Source: Spirodela intermedia (Eukaryota > Streptophyta > Magnoliopsida > Alismatales > Araceae). From it: a stretch of 64,000 nt of DNA. Each line of letters starts with the position of its first letter. The first letter of the stretch is position 1. Positions 1 through 10,687 of the stretch are shown here, one piece after another. A program made the position numbers and the translations under genes. The notes beneath the pieces were generated by a model. That model was not told the DNA's origin. It was given only the letters and a program-made list of their open reading frames with translations, and searched no databases. The stretch spans positions 7,883,221-7,947,220 of the forward strand of contig LR746270.1 in the NCBI GenBank assembly GCA_902729315.2. The letters run 5' to 3'.

Positions 1-145
1 GAAGCAGGTTGCGGTCGGTCGGCCGGGAGCCGAACTCCATCATGTAGCGCAGGCTCACCCCCGTTTGCTTCATGCCCCCCCACCGCCGAACCTCCTCCTG
101 GACTGCCTTTCCGGCGGCCTCCGCCGCCTTTCTCGCCGCCGTCAT
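1..145 (-). CDS. PDK: Pyruvate dehydrogenase kinase, mitochondrial (N-terminal exon, partial)
   Basis: The minus strand from the ATG at 143-145 reads 48 codons to the window edge. After a short Ala/Lys/Glu-rich start come VRRWGGMKQTGVSLRYMMEF and GSRPTDRNLL, which match the N-terminus of plant pyruvate dehydrogenase kinases (family version: WGCMKQTGVSLRYMMEFGSKPTERNLL). The family phosphorylates and inactivates the E1-alpha subunit of the mitochondrial pyruvate dehydrogenase complex; it has a GHKL-type ATPase fold and not a Ser/Thr kinase fold. Only the start of the N-terminal helical region is present, so the catalytic domain lies outside. The GC-rich stretch upstream (146-380) is probably its 5' UTR and core promoter. 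The identification rests on about 30 strongly conserved residues, and the frame is open to the edge. Confidence 0.88.
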   Translation of the reverse strand, partial: MTAARKAAEAAGKAVQEEVRRWGGMKQTGVSLRYMMEFGSRPTDRNLL

Positions 146-206
146 ATCTCCAGCCCCGCTCCACGACTAGGGCGAGAATCCGCAAGGAGGGGATGGAAGA
201 GAACCA

Positions 207-322
207 ATGATCAAGAATTTCGCGAGCATGCAGATGTACCGGAGGGGCGGCGCCGCCTCCACCGTCGAGGACCACCACCACCACCGATCGCCGCCGCCGC
301 CGCCGCCGCCGAGAAGAGCTAT
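207..322 (+). other. Candidate small first exon, head-to-head with PDK
   Basis: An ATG at 207 opens a 39-codon frame on the plus strand, divergent from PDK and 61 bp from its ATG. The peptide starts MIKNFASMQMYRRGG, then has four His and seven Pro codons, and stops at 324-326. A good donor (AT|GTGAGG) sits at 322/323, so it could be a first coding exon of a gene whose other exons I could not find before 9 kb. I do not recognise the peptide. It may equally be noncoding PDK leader or promoter sequence read in antisense. Confidence 0.2.
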
Positions 323-644
323 GTGAGGCCGCTTCTCCTCCACCTGAGGAAGCCTGCTCTCTCCTGTTAACGGATGCAACTTTCCGGTTAGAAGCTTATC
401 TCACCCTCCAGTGACAAGCTTTTTACTTTCCAAAATACACCTTGCATTTTTCACTTAATGACATAATAGTCCTCACACATATAAATTAATAAAAGTACCT
501 TTTTCTTCAAATCCACATATTAAAAGCTCAACCATTGGACATTTGTTATTTTACATTTTAACCATATAACATTGATTATTTGGATGATACCTGCGTCGGA
601 TTATAGCATTTTTTTCCTGACCACTCATTAAGATACTATTTGGA

Positions 645-661
645 GGAGAGAGAGAGAGAGC

Positions 662-701
<40 letters not shown>
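645..701. repeat. (AG)n microsatellite
   Basis: Almost uninterrupted AG dinucleotides, with one CT interruption near 661. Confidence 0.95.
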
Positions 702-704
<3 letters not shown>

Positions 705-947
705 ATCTCATAAAGCCCTCATAATTCTCACTAAATTACAAAATGGTGTCCGTAATTCTGAATTTTTAAAAATGGCCTTTTCTTTCGAATCTTCACATTA
801 AAAATTTCCGGCGATATGTCATGGGATACTTTTATATATATCCCTCTCCATCCACTAGCTGACAAAGGGTTTCTCTCTCTATCCCTTGTCTCTGTCTCTT
901 TTTATCTTCTAAATCATACCAATTTTGGCGTTTATGGGAGGTGACTG

Positions 948-978
948 CTCTCTCTCTCTCTTTCTCTCTTTCTCTCTT

Positions 979-1057
<79 letters not shown>
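948..1057. repeat. (TC)n microsatellite with variant units
   Basis: CT-rich tract whose left half contains TTTC and TGTC variant units and whose right half is pure TC. A minus-strand open frame across it is only a dipeptide repeat and is not called as a gene. Confidence 0.95.
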
Positions 1058-1058
<1 letters not shown>

Positions 1059-1748
1059 GAGGGAAGATAATGGAGAGGGATGAGACTGGTGGGGCCTAAC
1101 GGGCCTAACGGGTTTCTATAGCAGCCCATATGTTTAAATACAAGAAGTATACGGAGGATTTAAAAGTGTTCCTTTCATGGGGATTTAAAGAAAAATACAT
1201 AGGGACGGTCAGGGGCCCATCCCAAAATTGCGCCATTCAATGGTAGATCAGTAAATTAAATTAATTGCACGTGGAGCACCGGCCCTACACCTTCCATCCA
1301 ACATATGGTGACTCATCAAATGGCGGGGCCCACGCGAATTGAAACGGGAGTTCCAGCCACAAGAATCAGGAGGGCTAATTATCAGCGCTTCCCTTTCAGC
1401 CACTCATTAGGATGTGGGCATGAGCTTTGACTTTGCTGTGTATATTTTTCTCGTCCTGTCAACGCCAAACCACATTCAGTCACGTGTAGGTTGGTTGTCT
1501 CTCGGAATGCTAAGTCAACCCGCTCGTTATTTATCATTAATGTGAGGTTCTTTGGGCTGGATAAAATAGGTTTTGGCGAATGATGCAACTCGTTTTACTT
1601 GGGCTTCGATTTCAAAGTCAAAAAGTCTTAAAGAAAGACTTATGGAGAGGCCCATAGCAGTTTATTGAGGCCCATCAGTTGCCGTTGAGTTTTGCCTTAT
1701 TTAGGATACACATAACTCATTTCTTCTAGTCATACATTTATCACCTAA

Positions 1749-1778
1749 TCTCTCTCTCTCTCTCTCTCTCGCTCTCTC
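1749..1778. repeat. (TC)n microsatellite
   Basis: Short TC tract with one GC interruption, in intergenic DNA that also carries TGGGCC/GGGCTGGGCC motifs. Confidence 0.9.
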
Positions 1779-1896
1779 ATACTTTTCTATTTGGGCTGGG
1801 CCTGGGCTTATAATTGAGCCCAGCCCGGTAGCTGATGGCTCATTTATCTAATCACTTGGATATGGCCTGGCCCATTAACATTTTTAATAGGTGCAG

Positions 1897-1898
<2 letters not shown>

Positions 1899-1977
<79 letters not shown>
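1899..1977. repeat. Compound (TC)n(AC)n microsatellite
   Basis: About 40 bp of TC passes directly into about 38 bp of AC, a typical compound dinucleotide microsatellite. Confidence 0.95.
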
Positions 1978-1978
<1 letters not shown>

Positions 1979-4900
1979 GGGCTTAGAGTGCTACAGTTCA
2001 TAAGAGTCTAATTGAAGGAACTTAGATGGTCCACGCATGTTAGAGTGCTCAGATTTCTAATATTATAGTTTTTGTGTAAAACTAAATTATTGCCATGACT
2101 AAGCTAAATTTGGAACTTGGCAATTGGGTAAATTCTGAAAAAGGGGTTGAAAAGAGGAGTATGATTAAGGTCTGGATGAATCATAATGTGTCTCATTTTA
2201 AATGACTAATTATGTACTACTAACTAATCCACTAGTAGAGATTAAAATTGTCTCATAACATGCAGGTCTTCTCCTATACTTATTGAAAATGGTGTTATAG
2301 ACACCTAAGTGCAAAATGGATGTTCTCAAATATTCATAATTTAGAGGGAAGCTTTGCAAATAGATCATCTTCGAGTTGAGTACTTATTATAGTTATAGGA
2401 ATTGTATTTCAATTATTTTATTTAACTCTACATGGATACTTTTACAGTTATTGTTGACATATTATTGCCACATTTCTATAACTCCTTTAATGAGAACAAA
2501 GTTAATTATGAAGATTAATAGAAATTGTACAATTTAATTGCTGAAAATTATTCTAACATTATTAGTCGAAAAACTAGTTATTGAAAAGAATAAAACATGT
2601 AGAATAATAGGGCTGTATATAAGTTCATTTTCTTTATGCTTGGATCTAACTTTATATAACTATGATGCCATTCAAATAGATGCTTACCTTTGCCGATAAA
2701 TATTATTCATCAACATAAAAAATATTTGAGGCATTAATAATGAAAATAACATGATATGATTCAAATAACTCTATATTAGGTTTTTCTAATTCTTCAATTT
2801 ACATTGGGGAGTATAGAGTGTAGCCTCTTCCATGTAGTTAATCAATTCCTCCACATTTGATGTGAAATACCTACTCTAGATTATCAATTTCTTCAAAGTA
2901 AATTGGTATGACTATATTCTTAATATTATCTTTGTTGTATTTTGAAATAAGACCTCCAAATATTTTTCACTTTCATCACATCTTCTAATTAGCTTAATAA
3001 TTTTTCCAAGAATATAGACAATGTCTTTTATGTTGTCTTTTCTGAAAGCATAGTACTAGAGATGATCACTAACATTAATAATTTGTGATGGATATCACAT
3101 GTCAATGGAAGTGCATTACCTTTTTGGCATGTATGATAAAATCTGTAGCACATGATAATGAAGTTATCTACTATCATGTCAACATCATTTTTGATGTTGA
3201 CTTGATGAGTACTTGGGCTGCGAAGTTCTTCACCATCATAATATAACTCAAGTTCTTAGTCAAACATACATCAAATTGTCCAACTTTTACACAAACATGA
3301 ATTATAGAGAGTGATAAATTTATCATGGTTTTTATTTATATACTATTCGCAAGAGCATTTAGAGCATAATTAATATTATTGAACATTGACATGCTTCATA
3401 TTTTTCTTTCCACATTTTATGTAACCCCTTCCATATTCTCAAAAGTAGCATGGTTTGATTTATTTTAACATGATTTAAATATTTAACTTGTCATTTAACC
3501 ACCTCTTTTCACTACTATTCTACCTCTCTTTGAAACCTATCATATGTTTGAGCACATTTACAATTTATATGGGTAATCTTTTGCATGCTTGATGGTGTAA
3601 CTTGATTATAATTTTTTTTACACCAAACAGAGGAAAAATTATACATTAGAATCCTTAATTAGGTCAATTTTTGCGTGTCATCTCAAGGCCTCCTAAATGA
3701 GTACTTGATCTTTTAATTCCCAACAAACTATTTTCTGTATCTTAATCGTTAGCTAGACCTTGTCCTCTTCGTAGTCTTGCTAGCATACAAAGGATTCTTT
3801 GTGACAAGATTCTATGATATTTATTTTATTGTGGAAGGGGATTAGCATAATACTTAGACCACTTAAATATTTCAAAGTGTATTGATAATTCAAAAATTTT
3901 CTCTTCATAAATAGATTTTTATGTACCACTAACCTAGATTGTGGTTTTAGTAAGATAATTGAGGTCTTATTGTACTTGTTTGCACTATGATGATCTTGAT
4001 GTGTCAACAACAAACATATACCCTTGTCTTTTAATGAGGAAGATATATTTTGATTAAGGGTGACTCTTACTATAAAATAATGGGTCTCAATATGGTTGAC
4101 CAGATTCTTTTGGTTTCATAAGATGCTTTCCTTCTCCTTAATTATGTGCACATTTTTGGTTTTGTGAGGGATGTAAGAAAAGTTTAATTTTTTATTCATG
4201 AAGGGCTCAAATTATTTAATCTTCTATTCATGACTCTAGCTAAGTTGGGCCAAATCTGACTAGCTCTAATTTCTAGATTGAACACTAAGCCAACTTGAGT
4301 AAATTTAGTTCATATATTTAACAATATCTCACTAAAATTAATACTATACAAAACTTTCAAGTAAAAATCAAATAATAACTTATTAGTTATAGAATATTTG
4401 AGTATCAGCTTTCAATATGAAAGCTTGGAATTTGATATAGTACTTGATTCATAGTGAATACACATTGAACAATATAAGAATTTTTTTCCGTAATGGGTTT
4501 AGGTTCAATGTTGGTGTCAATTGTTTAGTTAAATATTAATTTCTATTTTTATAGTGTGTACAATAATGAAAATTAGACATTAAAATTAGTTATTTATTGT
4601 TACTTTACAAGTATTGTAGTTCTTCATGATTTTGTATATATTTTTATTTAGTTTTAATTTTAATGCAATTATATTTCCTTCTGCACAATGTAAGTGTAAT
4701 AATTTATTGGATATAAGAAAAAGAAATAATTTTTCTTATCATCAGTCTTTAACTAACATAAGATTCTCCCAAGGGTTAGTATATATACTACCAACAAATT
4801 ACAATTCATACATGATAATTTATCAATATAAGGTAATTAATTTACCTTTTTATTCTATTGTATTCAAAGAATTACGTGATTCAAAAAGGATATCATGCAC

Positions 4901-6405
4901 CAAACCTTTTGTTGGAGTGGTGCACTATTGTACTTGTAGATTTAATGTGCAATTCTCATGTGAAAGTTATGAGTCATATAATTTGGTTCATATGTATGGA
5001 TGTTGTGTCACCATCACACTAAAGCATTTGTATTACCATTTTTATCTAAGTTTTAGCTTAAATTATTATAAAAAATACTTTTTTTATTTCTAAAATAAAT
5101 AAGCTTAATATTAGGTTGCACATTACTTGTTTTGTGACAACTTTGTCTCAGGTTTAAGAAAGTTAACTTTGAACATTAGTAATTGGAAAATAATTAAATT
5201 TTTGTCATCAAAGTTATGAATAGAGCACATGCATGTTTTCATCAAATTATTTTATGAGTGAATTTTAAATTATGTATTCTTTTTTGGTATTACTTATGTT
5301 CTAAAAGAATGGATTGTAGGATTTTGGTTCCACACAAGATTTAAGAGTTTAATTGACCTGAATTAAATGACATAAGAAATGTTTGATGATCTTAGATCAA
5401 ACATTATATCTTTAAAGCTTAATTAATATAATTGTCCACATAATAGTCGTGGAAATATTAAATTTATAATTCTCTTAATAATTGTGTGTTAAATATCAGG
5501 TCATTTTTTCTAGATTCAATTAGAATACTTAATTAGAATATGTAATTAGGAAATAATAAAATGTCTCCAAGTGGATATAATTCTGATCAACCTCGTGCAA
5601 GTATTGAAATTATCACAATCATCAAACCTATGCTAAATCACTATTTGTGAATCAAATTGAGAGAAGGTCCCGGGATTTAGATGGCATAGAAAAAATCTAA
5701 TGCTTGATGAATATCTAAATAGACCACTAATGAATAAAATGGGTCAGTTGAGAAAGAGGATTGAATCAAATCAGAGTAATTCTTTTTTTCTAAGTTAGAT
5801 TTCTATTAGAGGACAATATGAATATTATACCATGTTCCCATGACATAATGCCCTAAATAATCAACCCATTTTTCAAGAAGTATCGCAGAATCTTCTCTCT
5901 TTGCCTTCAGTTACATCATAATCCATAGGTATTCAAATCATTCATTTGAATAAATTGAAACCCACATTTAAAGACCTAACTTTCTATCATAAGTATGGGC
6001 ATCGTATACTCAATATTGAAAGATAAACAAAGTACACAAATGGAACAATGAAATTTAAATAATTTACTTTTTATAAATTTCGTTTACATTTTATGTAGTT
6101 TAAATTCAAATACTAATGTGTTAGTACACATCTTGATTTGCAGCCATTATAATTGAGCATATAAAAAAGAAACTTCACCCCACATTAGAGATTGACAAGA
6201 GTTAGAGCCACAACATCCATACTACACCAAGAAGTTCACACATACTTAAATGTAAATTTAGGGCCATAAAGTATAGAAATAATTATTGCTAAAAGTTGTT
6301 TCTGAATCTTCAAGCAAAACAAATTCATGCAAAGGAAGCTACACAGTAAATCTAGAAAGAGAGTAAACATATTCTAAACTAATTATCTTGTTCTTTGGAT
6401 CCAAT
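1978..6405. other. AT-rich intergenic DNA, no gene recognised
   Basis: I see no conserved protein motif on either strand. Open frames here (for example 4626-5093 plus and 3780-4013 minus) are AT-driven and have no recognisable domain. The sequence looks like old decayed repeat DNA, but I could not assign it to a transposon family. Confidence 0.5.
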
Positions 6406-6720
6406 AAATCAATATAGGCTAGATAAAGCCTTTGTGTTCAATGAGGTTTGGTGAGATTGTGTTTAGTGTGGGCTATATATGACTTTTGCATCTAGTGGAG
6501 GCTTTTTGAGGCTATTGAGTGTAGGATTGGGTTGGTAAAGCCCTTGCATTTAGTAGAGGCTTATGAAGACTATTATGTTCAACAAATACAAGTTGAGGTT
6601 GCTGAGTTCAATGTAAATTAGCTAAAGTCTTTCTGTTTAGTTGAGACTTGTTGGGGTCATCATGTTCAACTTAGGCTTGTTGAGGCCTTTGTATGCAACA
6701 TAAGCTTGTTGAAACATTTA
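6406..6720. repeat. Degenerate 29-bp minisatellite, about 11 units
   Basis: Nine consecutive 29-bp blocks starting at 6460 can be laid out without gaps (6460, 6489, 6518, 6547, 6576, 6605, 6634, 6663, 6692). Two more partly deleted units lie to the left. A typical unit reads tgttcaacttaggcttgttg followed by aggcctttg. The units differ at many positions, so the array is old, yet its register is exact over 261 bp. Confidence 0.85.
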
Positions 6721-7993
6721 TGTTTATTATATTTGAACATGGAGCCAATGAAACTAAAGGACCTTGTATTTAGAGAGTGGAGTATGTCATGGGCCAAACC
6801 ACTATAATCTTGTGGGTGTTGAGATCAAAGTGAGAATTAAATAATAAATAAAAGATTAGAACAATACCAATTCATCCCCCTCTTAGTTCTCAATATTGTC
6901 TCACTAAAACTAACAAGAATCTCATTCATTGTAGATAATATATTTGGCTGGTTATTACTCTTTTTATGGAGACTAAGCCTACCCTCAATAGTCGCATGTT
7001 AATAATACAGTATGTAGAGATATATTTTTGATGACCTTATTTGCCTCATGATCTAGTCTAAGAATGGTAGCATGATAACTATATTTATATAATTTTTTAA
7101 AATATCAATTGGGTTTAAAATATAACCTAAAATAATAAGAAGTATGTACACTATTGGTTTGTAGTGAAAACGTACCAAAATTAAATGGTTTTTTTCATCC
7201 TCACCACTTTTTCAATGTGCTAGAATAACATGAGGAAGACGAGGACTCTAGTCACTATTGTGTATTAGGGATCATCGGTGAATATTTATAGATTGGATTA
7301 GGCTTTATGTTTTTATATATTTATTTTAATTTTAATTATTTTAAATAATGTTATCATGAATATAAAATAATTATAAATAAACATTTAATAAATGTATTAA
7401 ATATTTTATTAAAATTATAATTCAGATTTTGAAGTCTTGAGATTATGTCCAAGTGAATTGATATCAATTTTGATTTCCATGTTGAATGACGTAGATTCTC
7501 CACTTTGTATAGTTGAGGTGGATCCTAGTTCTCTCCTACACAAAATTGGCAAAATAACTTGTTGATAGAAAGCTAGCTAGCTCTTCTTGACAATTTTTAC
7601 TGGACAAGAATCTTAGTGATCTAATGATTTAACTAGTAGAGTTCCTCTTAAAAGCTTTCTATTTTAGGCATTTGTGACAACAATTTCCAAGCAACCCAGG
7701 GGATGTATTGAAGATCATATTTTCATTCAAGGCGGCATTGAAATTATCCATTAATTTTGTGACTTTTATTCGTCACTCCCCACAAGTTATTTTGCCAAAA
7801 GGTGACGATTTAGCCCACTAATTTTCTATTAAAATAAAATGTATAACTCTTCCAAAAAAATCCTGACCATGTCTATTAATAGCAACTTGCCTAACGAGAG
7901 TCAACATATTGAATAGCAATTTCATGAAATTCCTTAGACTGTGATGTTTTGTGTCGACCAATGGGAACTAGGGGAGGAAAGAGGGAAAGAGCG

Positions 7994-7995
<2 letters not shown>
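6721..7995. other. AT-rich intergenic DNA
   Basis: No gene motif seen. A C-rich stretch near 6880-6890 (a ttcatccccctcttag-like string) resembles a tract common near LTR ends in plant genomes, but nothing around it supports an element. Confidence 0.45.

Positions 7996-8031
<36 letters not shown>
7996..8031. repeat. (GA)n microsatellite
   Basis: Uninterrupted GA dinucleotides. Confidence 0.92.
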
Positions 8032-8037
<6 letters not shown>

Positions 8038-8356
8038 ATAAAGAGAGGTTATCATCCCTAGGGGTGGGGCTAGAAGAGTCTACACTCCCCGGACCACATC
8101 TGTCAAGCAGCAAACCAACAACAAGGATACAACGGCTGCGAGAATAACGCCAGCGCGCCGTCCGGCCCCTCCGTGGCCGCCGTCGCCCTGCCGCTGTCGT
8201 GGTCGTAGCCGGCGTCGCTTCTCGCTGCCGCTACGCCGATGCCCAGCGCGGGTCGCTCAGCAACTACCAGCCTTGACGCCGACGTCTCTTCCGTCGCCAT
8301 CGTAAGCCACCGACACCATCTTTCTAGGCCTTGACTCCTCCGTCACAAAGAGATAG

Positions 8357-8357
<1 letters not shown>

Positions 8358-8395
<38 letters not shown>

Positions 8396-8531
8396 GGCAT
8401 AGACTGTAATGTAGTTTGGAGGGCAGCAGTAAGGAGAGGCCCGCTAGACGTGGAAGCAGGTCCGCAACCTCCTTACTGCTGCGCTCCGAACTACAGTATA
8501 TGCCCATTCTCTCTCTCTCTCTCTCTCTCTC
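8358..8531. repeat. Imperfect foldback hairpin flanked by GA/TC arms
   Basis: The left arm 8391-8436 (starting gaacgggcatagactgta, ending cagcagtaaggag) is the reverse complement of 8469-8509, apart from a 5-bp indel and a few mismatches; about 32 bp separate them. Outside the arms a GA run on the left (8360-8392) pairs with a TC run on the right (8510-8531). The whole forms a long stem of about 70 bp. The 15-bp string gcagcagtaaggaga occurs again at 9325-9339 in the presumed leader of the next gene. Confidence 0.85.
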
Positions 8532-8655
8532 AGACACACACACACTCTCTCTCCTCCCTAGTTTTTTAACCCATTTTTGGAGAAAGAGTATATGTAAAAT
8601 AATTGTTTGGTTACACAATTTCTTCGAGAAAGAGGGTTGACGAATAACGTGTGAC

Positions 8656-8663
8656 TGACGTCA
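8656..8663. promoter_or_regulatory. TGACGTCA palindrome (bZIP/TGA-type site)
   Basis: A perfect TGACGTCA lies about 0.7 kb upstream of the CT-rich leader of the receptor-like kinase gene. A G-box core CACGTG at 8956-8961 lies in the same upstream region. Both are known bZIP target cores; their use here is inferred. Confidence 0.4.
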
Positions 8664-9299
8664 GCGTTATCCAAAGGAAATTGGTACTCCCCGATTCGCC
8701 GGATAATTCCAGCTCGGATTTCACGTTCAGACTGTAGATGCCAACAACGAACTCCCCGCGGGCCGCCTGAATCGTCAGATCTAATCGGCCAAAATGAAAT
8801 CGGACGGTGATGCGGAGGCCTGGCTTGGGTGTGGGGCCCTTTGTTTACCTGCTGGCGGTCGAATGAGCAGGATCAGGACTATATCGGGTCACCGCCAGAG
8901 GAGATTACCTCTTCAGTTTACCTGCTTTCTGGGCCACCTTGCCCGATCGCAGAGTCACGTGATGCACTTATCTCCTGCTCTTTTGGCGGTAACCCTATCA
9001 AAATATTTGCCTTTAGAACCCTATCAAAATGGAACATAAGATATTACTGTTAAAATAAAATAATTTAAAGATAAAACCAGGAAAAAGGATTACAAAATAT
9101 TTTCATATATACACCCGAGAAAACTTAAATAGTTCAAATACTGTCCAATTTATTTATTGGCCACTATTATTTTGGACTGAAATATAAAACTGTAAAACTA
9201 TCAGGTTTTTTGTACATTAAAATTTTTAATTGAACATATATGTAAAAGTATTTATTTTATATTCATTTAATATATAATAAAGGCTTTGCTTTTACTGCT

Positions 9300-9811
9300 C
9301 CCCGACCCACATGCATGAAGCTCAGCAGCAGTAAGGAGACGGACGATTCTCTCTCTCTCTCTCTCCTTGTCTGAGCGGATCACTCAGTCTCTCTCTCATC
9401 ACCAACCGCTGATAACTCCACCTCGTCCACCATCGTCGTCTCCTTCCTTCCCCCTCCCTCCTATGCAATTACAAATTCAAGGCAGGCGTCTCGGCCGGTG
9501 ATTTGGGCTTCGGGAGAGGAGGAGCTTCTGCTGCCAGTGCCGCCGCCGCCGCTGCATCTGCTCCATTGGTGGTGGTGGTGGCTGGGGAGAGCGTGTGCCA
9601 GAGATTTCGTCGACTGCGCAGATCCGAGCCTCGTTTCGGTGGTCCTCGTGGCTGGTAGCCACTTCGAGATCTGTTCCCGCGAGGACCTGGTGCGGCTTTG
9701 TTGGTCTTAGTTGTCTCATAGAGACCCTGGGGAGTTAATGAATTCCCGCCGGGGGTAATGTGGATTTGACGTGGGGGAGAAGCTTCTGCTCTCAGGATCT
9801 GGACTTAAAAG
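9300..9811 (+). other. Probable 5' UTR exon of the receptor-like kinase
   Basis: CT-rich leader sequence (9349-9365) is followed by GC-rich sequence and ends at a donor (aaaag|gtacg) at 9811/9812. An acceptor (tttttag|gatatcc) at 10661/10662 lies 26 bp before the start codon. This implies an intron of about 850 bp in the 5' UTR. The transcription start is not determined, and small open frames inside are treated as noncoding. Confidence 0.5.
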
Positions 9812-10687
9812 GTACGAAGAAGAATACTTGCGAGCGTTGTCCGTTTCATCGATTTTTTGGATGAAAATTTTCCTGATCTAATGGTCAGGGGAGTTTTGCC
9901 CGCCGAATTGTTTTGGTTACTCCTGTGAGTCGTAGTATTTCTCCTACTTTTGTATTTAAGGATCTCAGTTGTGTCGTACTTGCTAATAGATCGGAATTGA
10001 ATGTGTTCTATGTTCTTCACTCATCGACTCATGGTTCATCCTACTCAGGTGTTTGGTTTTCTACCGATGGAATATCGAGACGAACAGATCAAGTGTTTTT
10101 CCTTATTGCATGCTACAGTATTTAGACTCCTGCTATTTGATTAATTTTGCTTCAATCTGGTTTTCCTTAGGTGAAAGGGCCCCTCTCTTTCCTTGTCTTT
10201 TCTTGTTTCTATTCGAATGACAACGGGACTCACTGTATCCTGACAACGTTGGAACTTACCCTCGTCAACTTTTCATGGCTGGTTTGTTTCTGTTCCCATT
10301 TGGGAATAAGATTTGACGACATAGTAAAATTTAGTGCCATTACACCATTAAAAATTACCGTTGACGACCTTCCGTTTCTGCGTTGTGTCTATCGCGTGGA
10401 AACAATGGGCTCTCCTCACATTATGTAGCTCTGTGAATATCAACCTGATCTGACATCTGTACATAAATGATACGTGTTTTCTTGTTCAATGATGTCATTT
10501 TTTGATGCAGATGTCATTGTTTGTTGGATTTATATCGATGATATGTTCGTTTGCCTATCCCGAGTTTCTTGAATATAGTTTACAGGGATGTTCTGCTTTG
10601 GTTATTTTTTCTTTTTAAGTAGCCTATTCACGTCATTTTTCATGCTGATTTATCTTTTTAGGATATCCGGCTATCCAAAAGGCAACC

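Noticed and set aside
4626-5093. 155-codon frame in AT-rich DNA
   Set aside because: Composition is dominated by Tyr, Phe, Asn, Ile as expected from AT-rich sequence; no domain, no splice context, no promoter seen.
8103-8300. GC-rich minus-strand frame of 65 codons
   Set aside because: Short, next to microsatellites, no conserved content; likely chance in a GC-rich patch.
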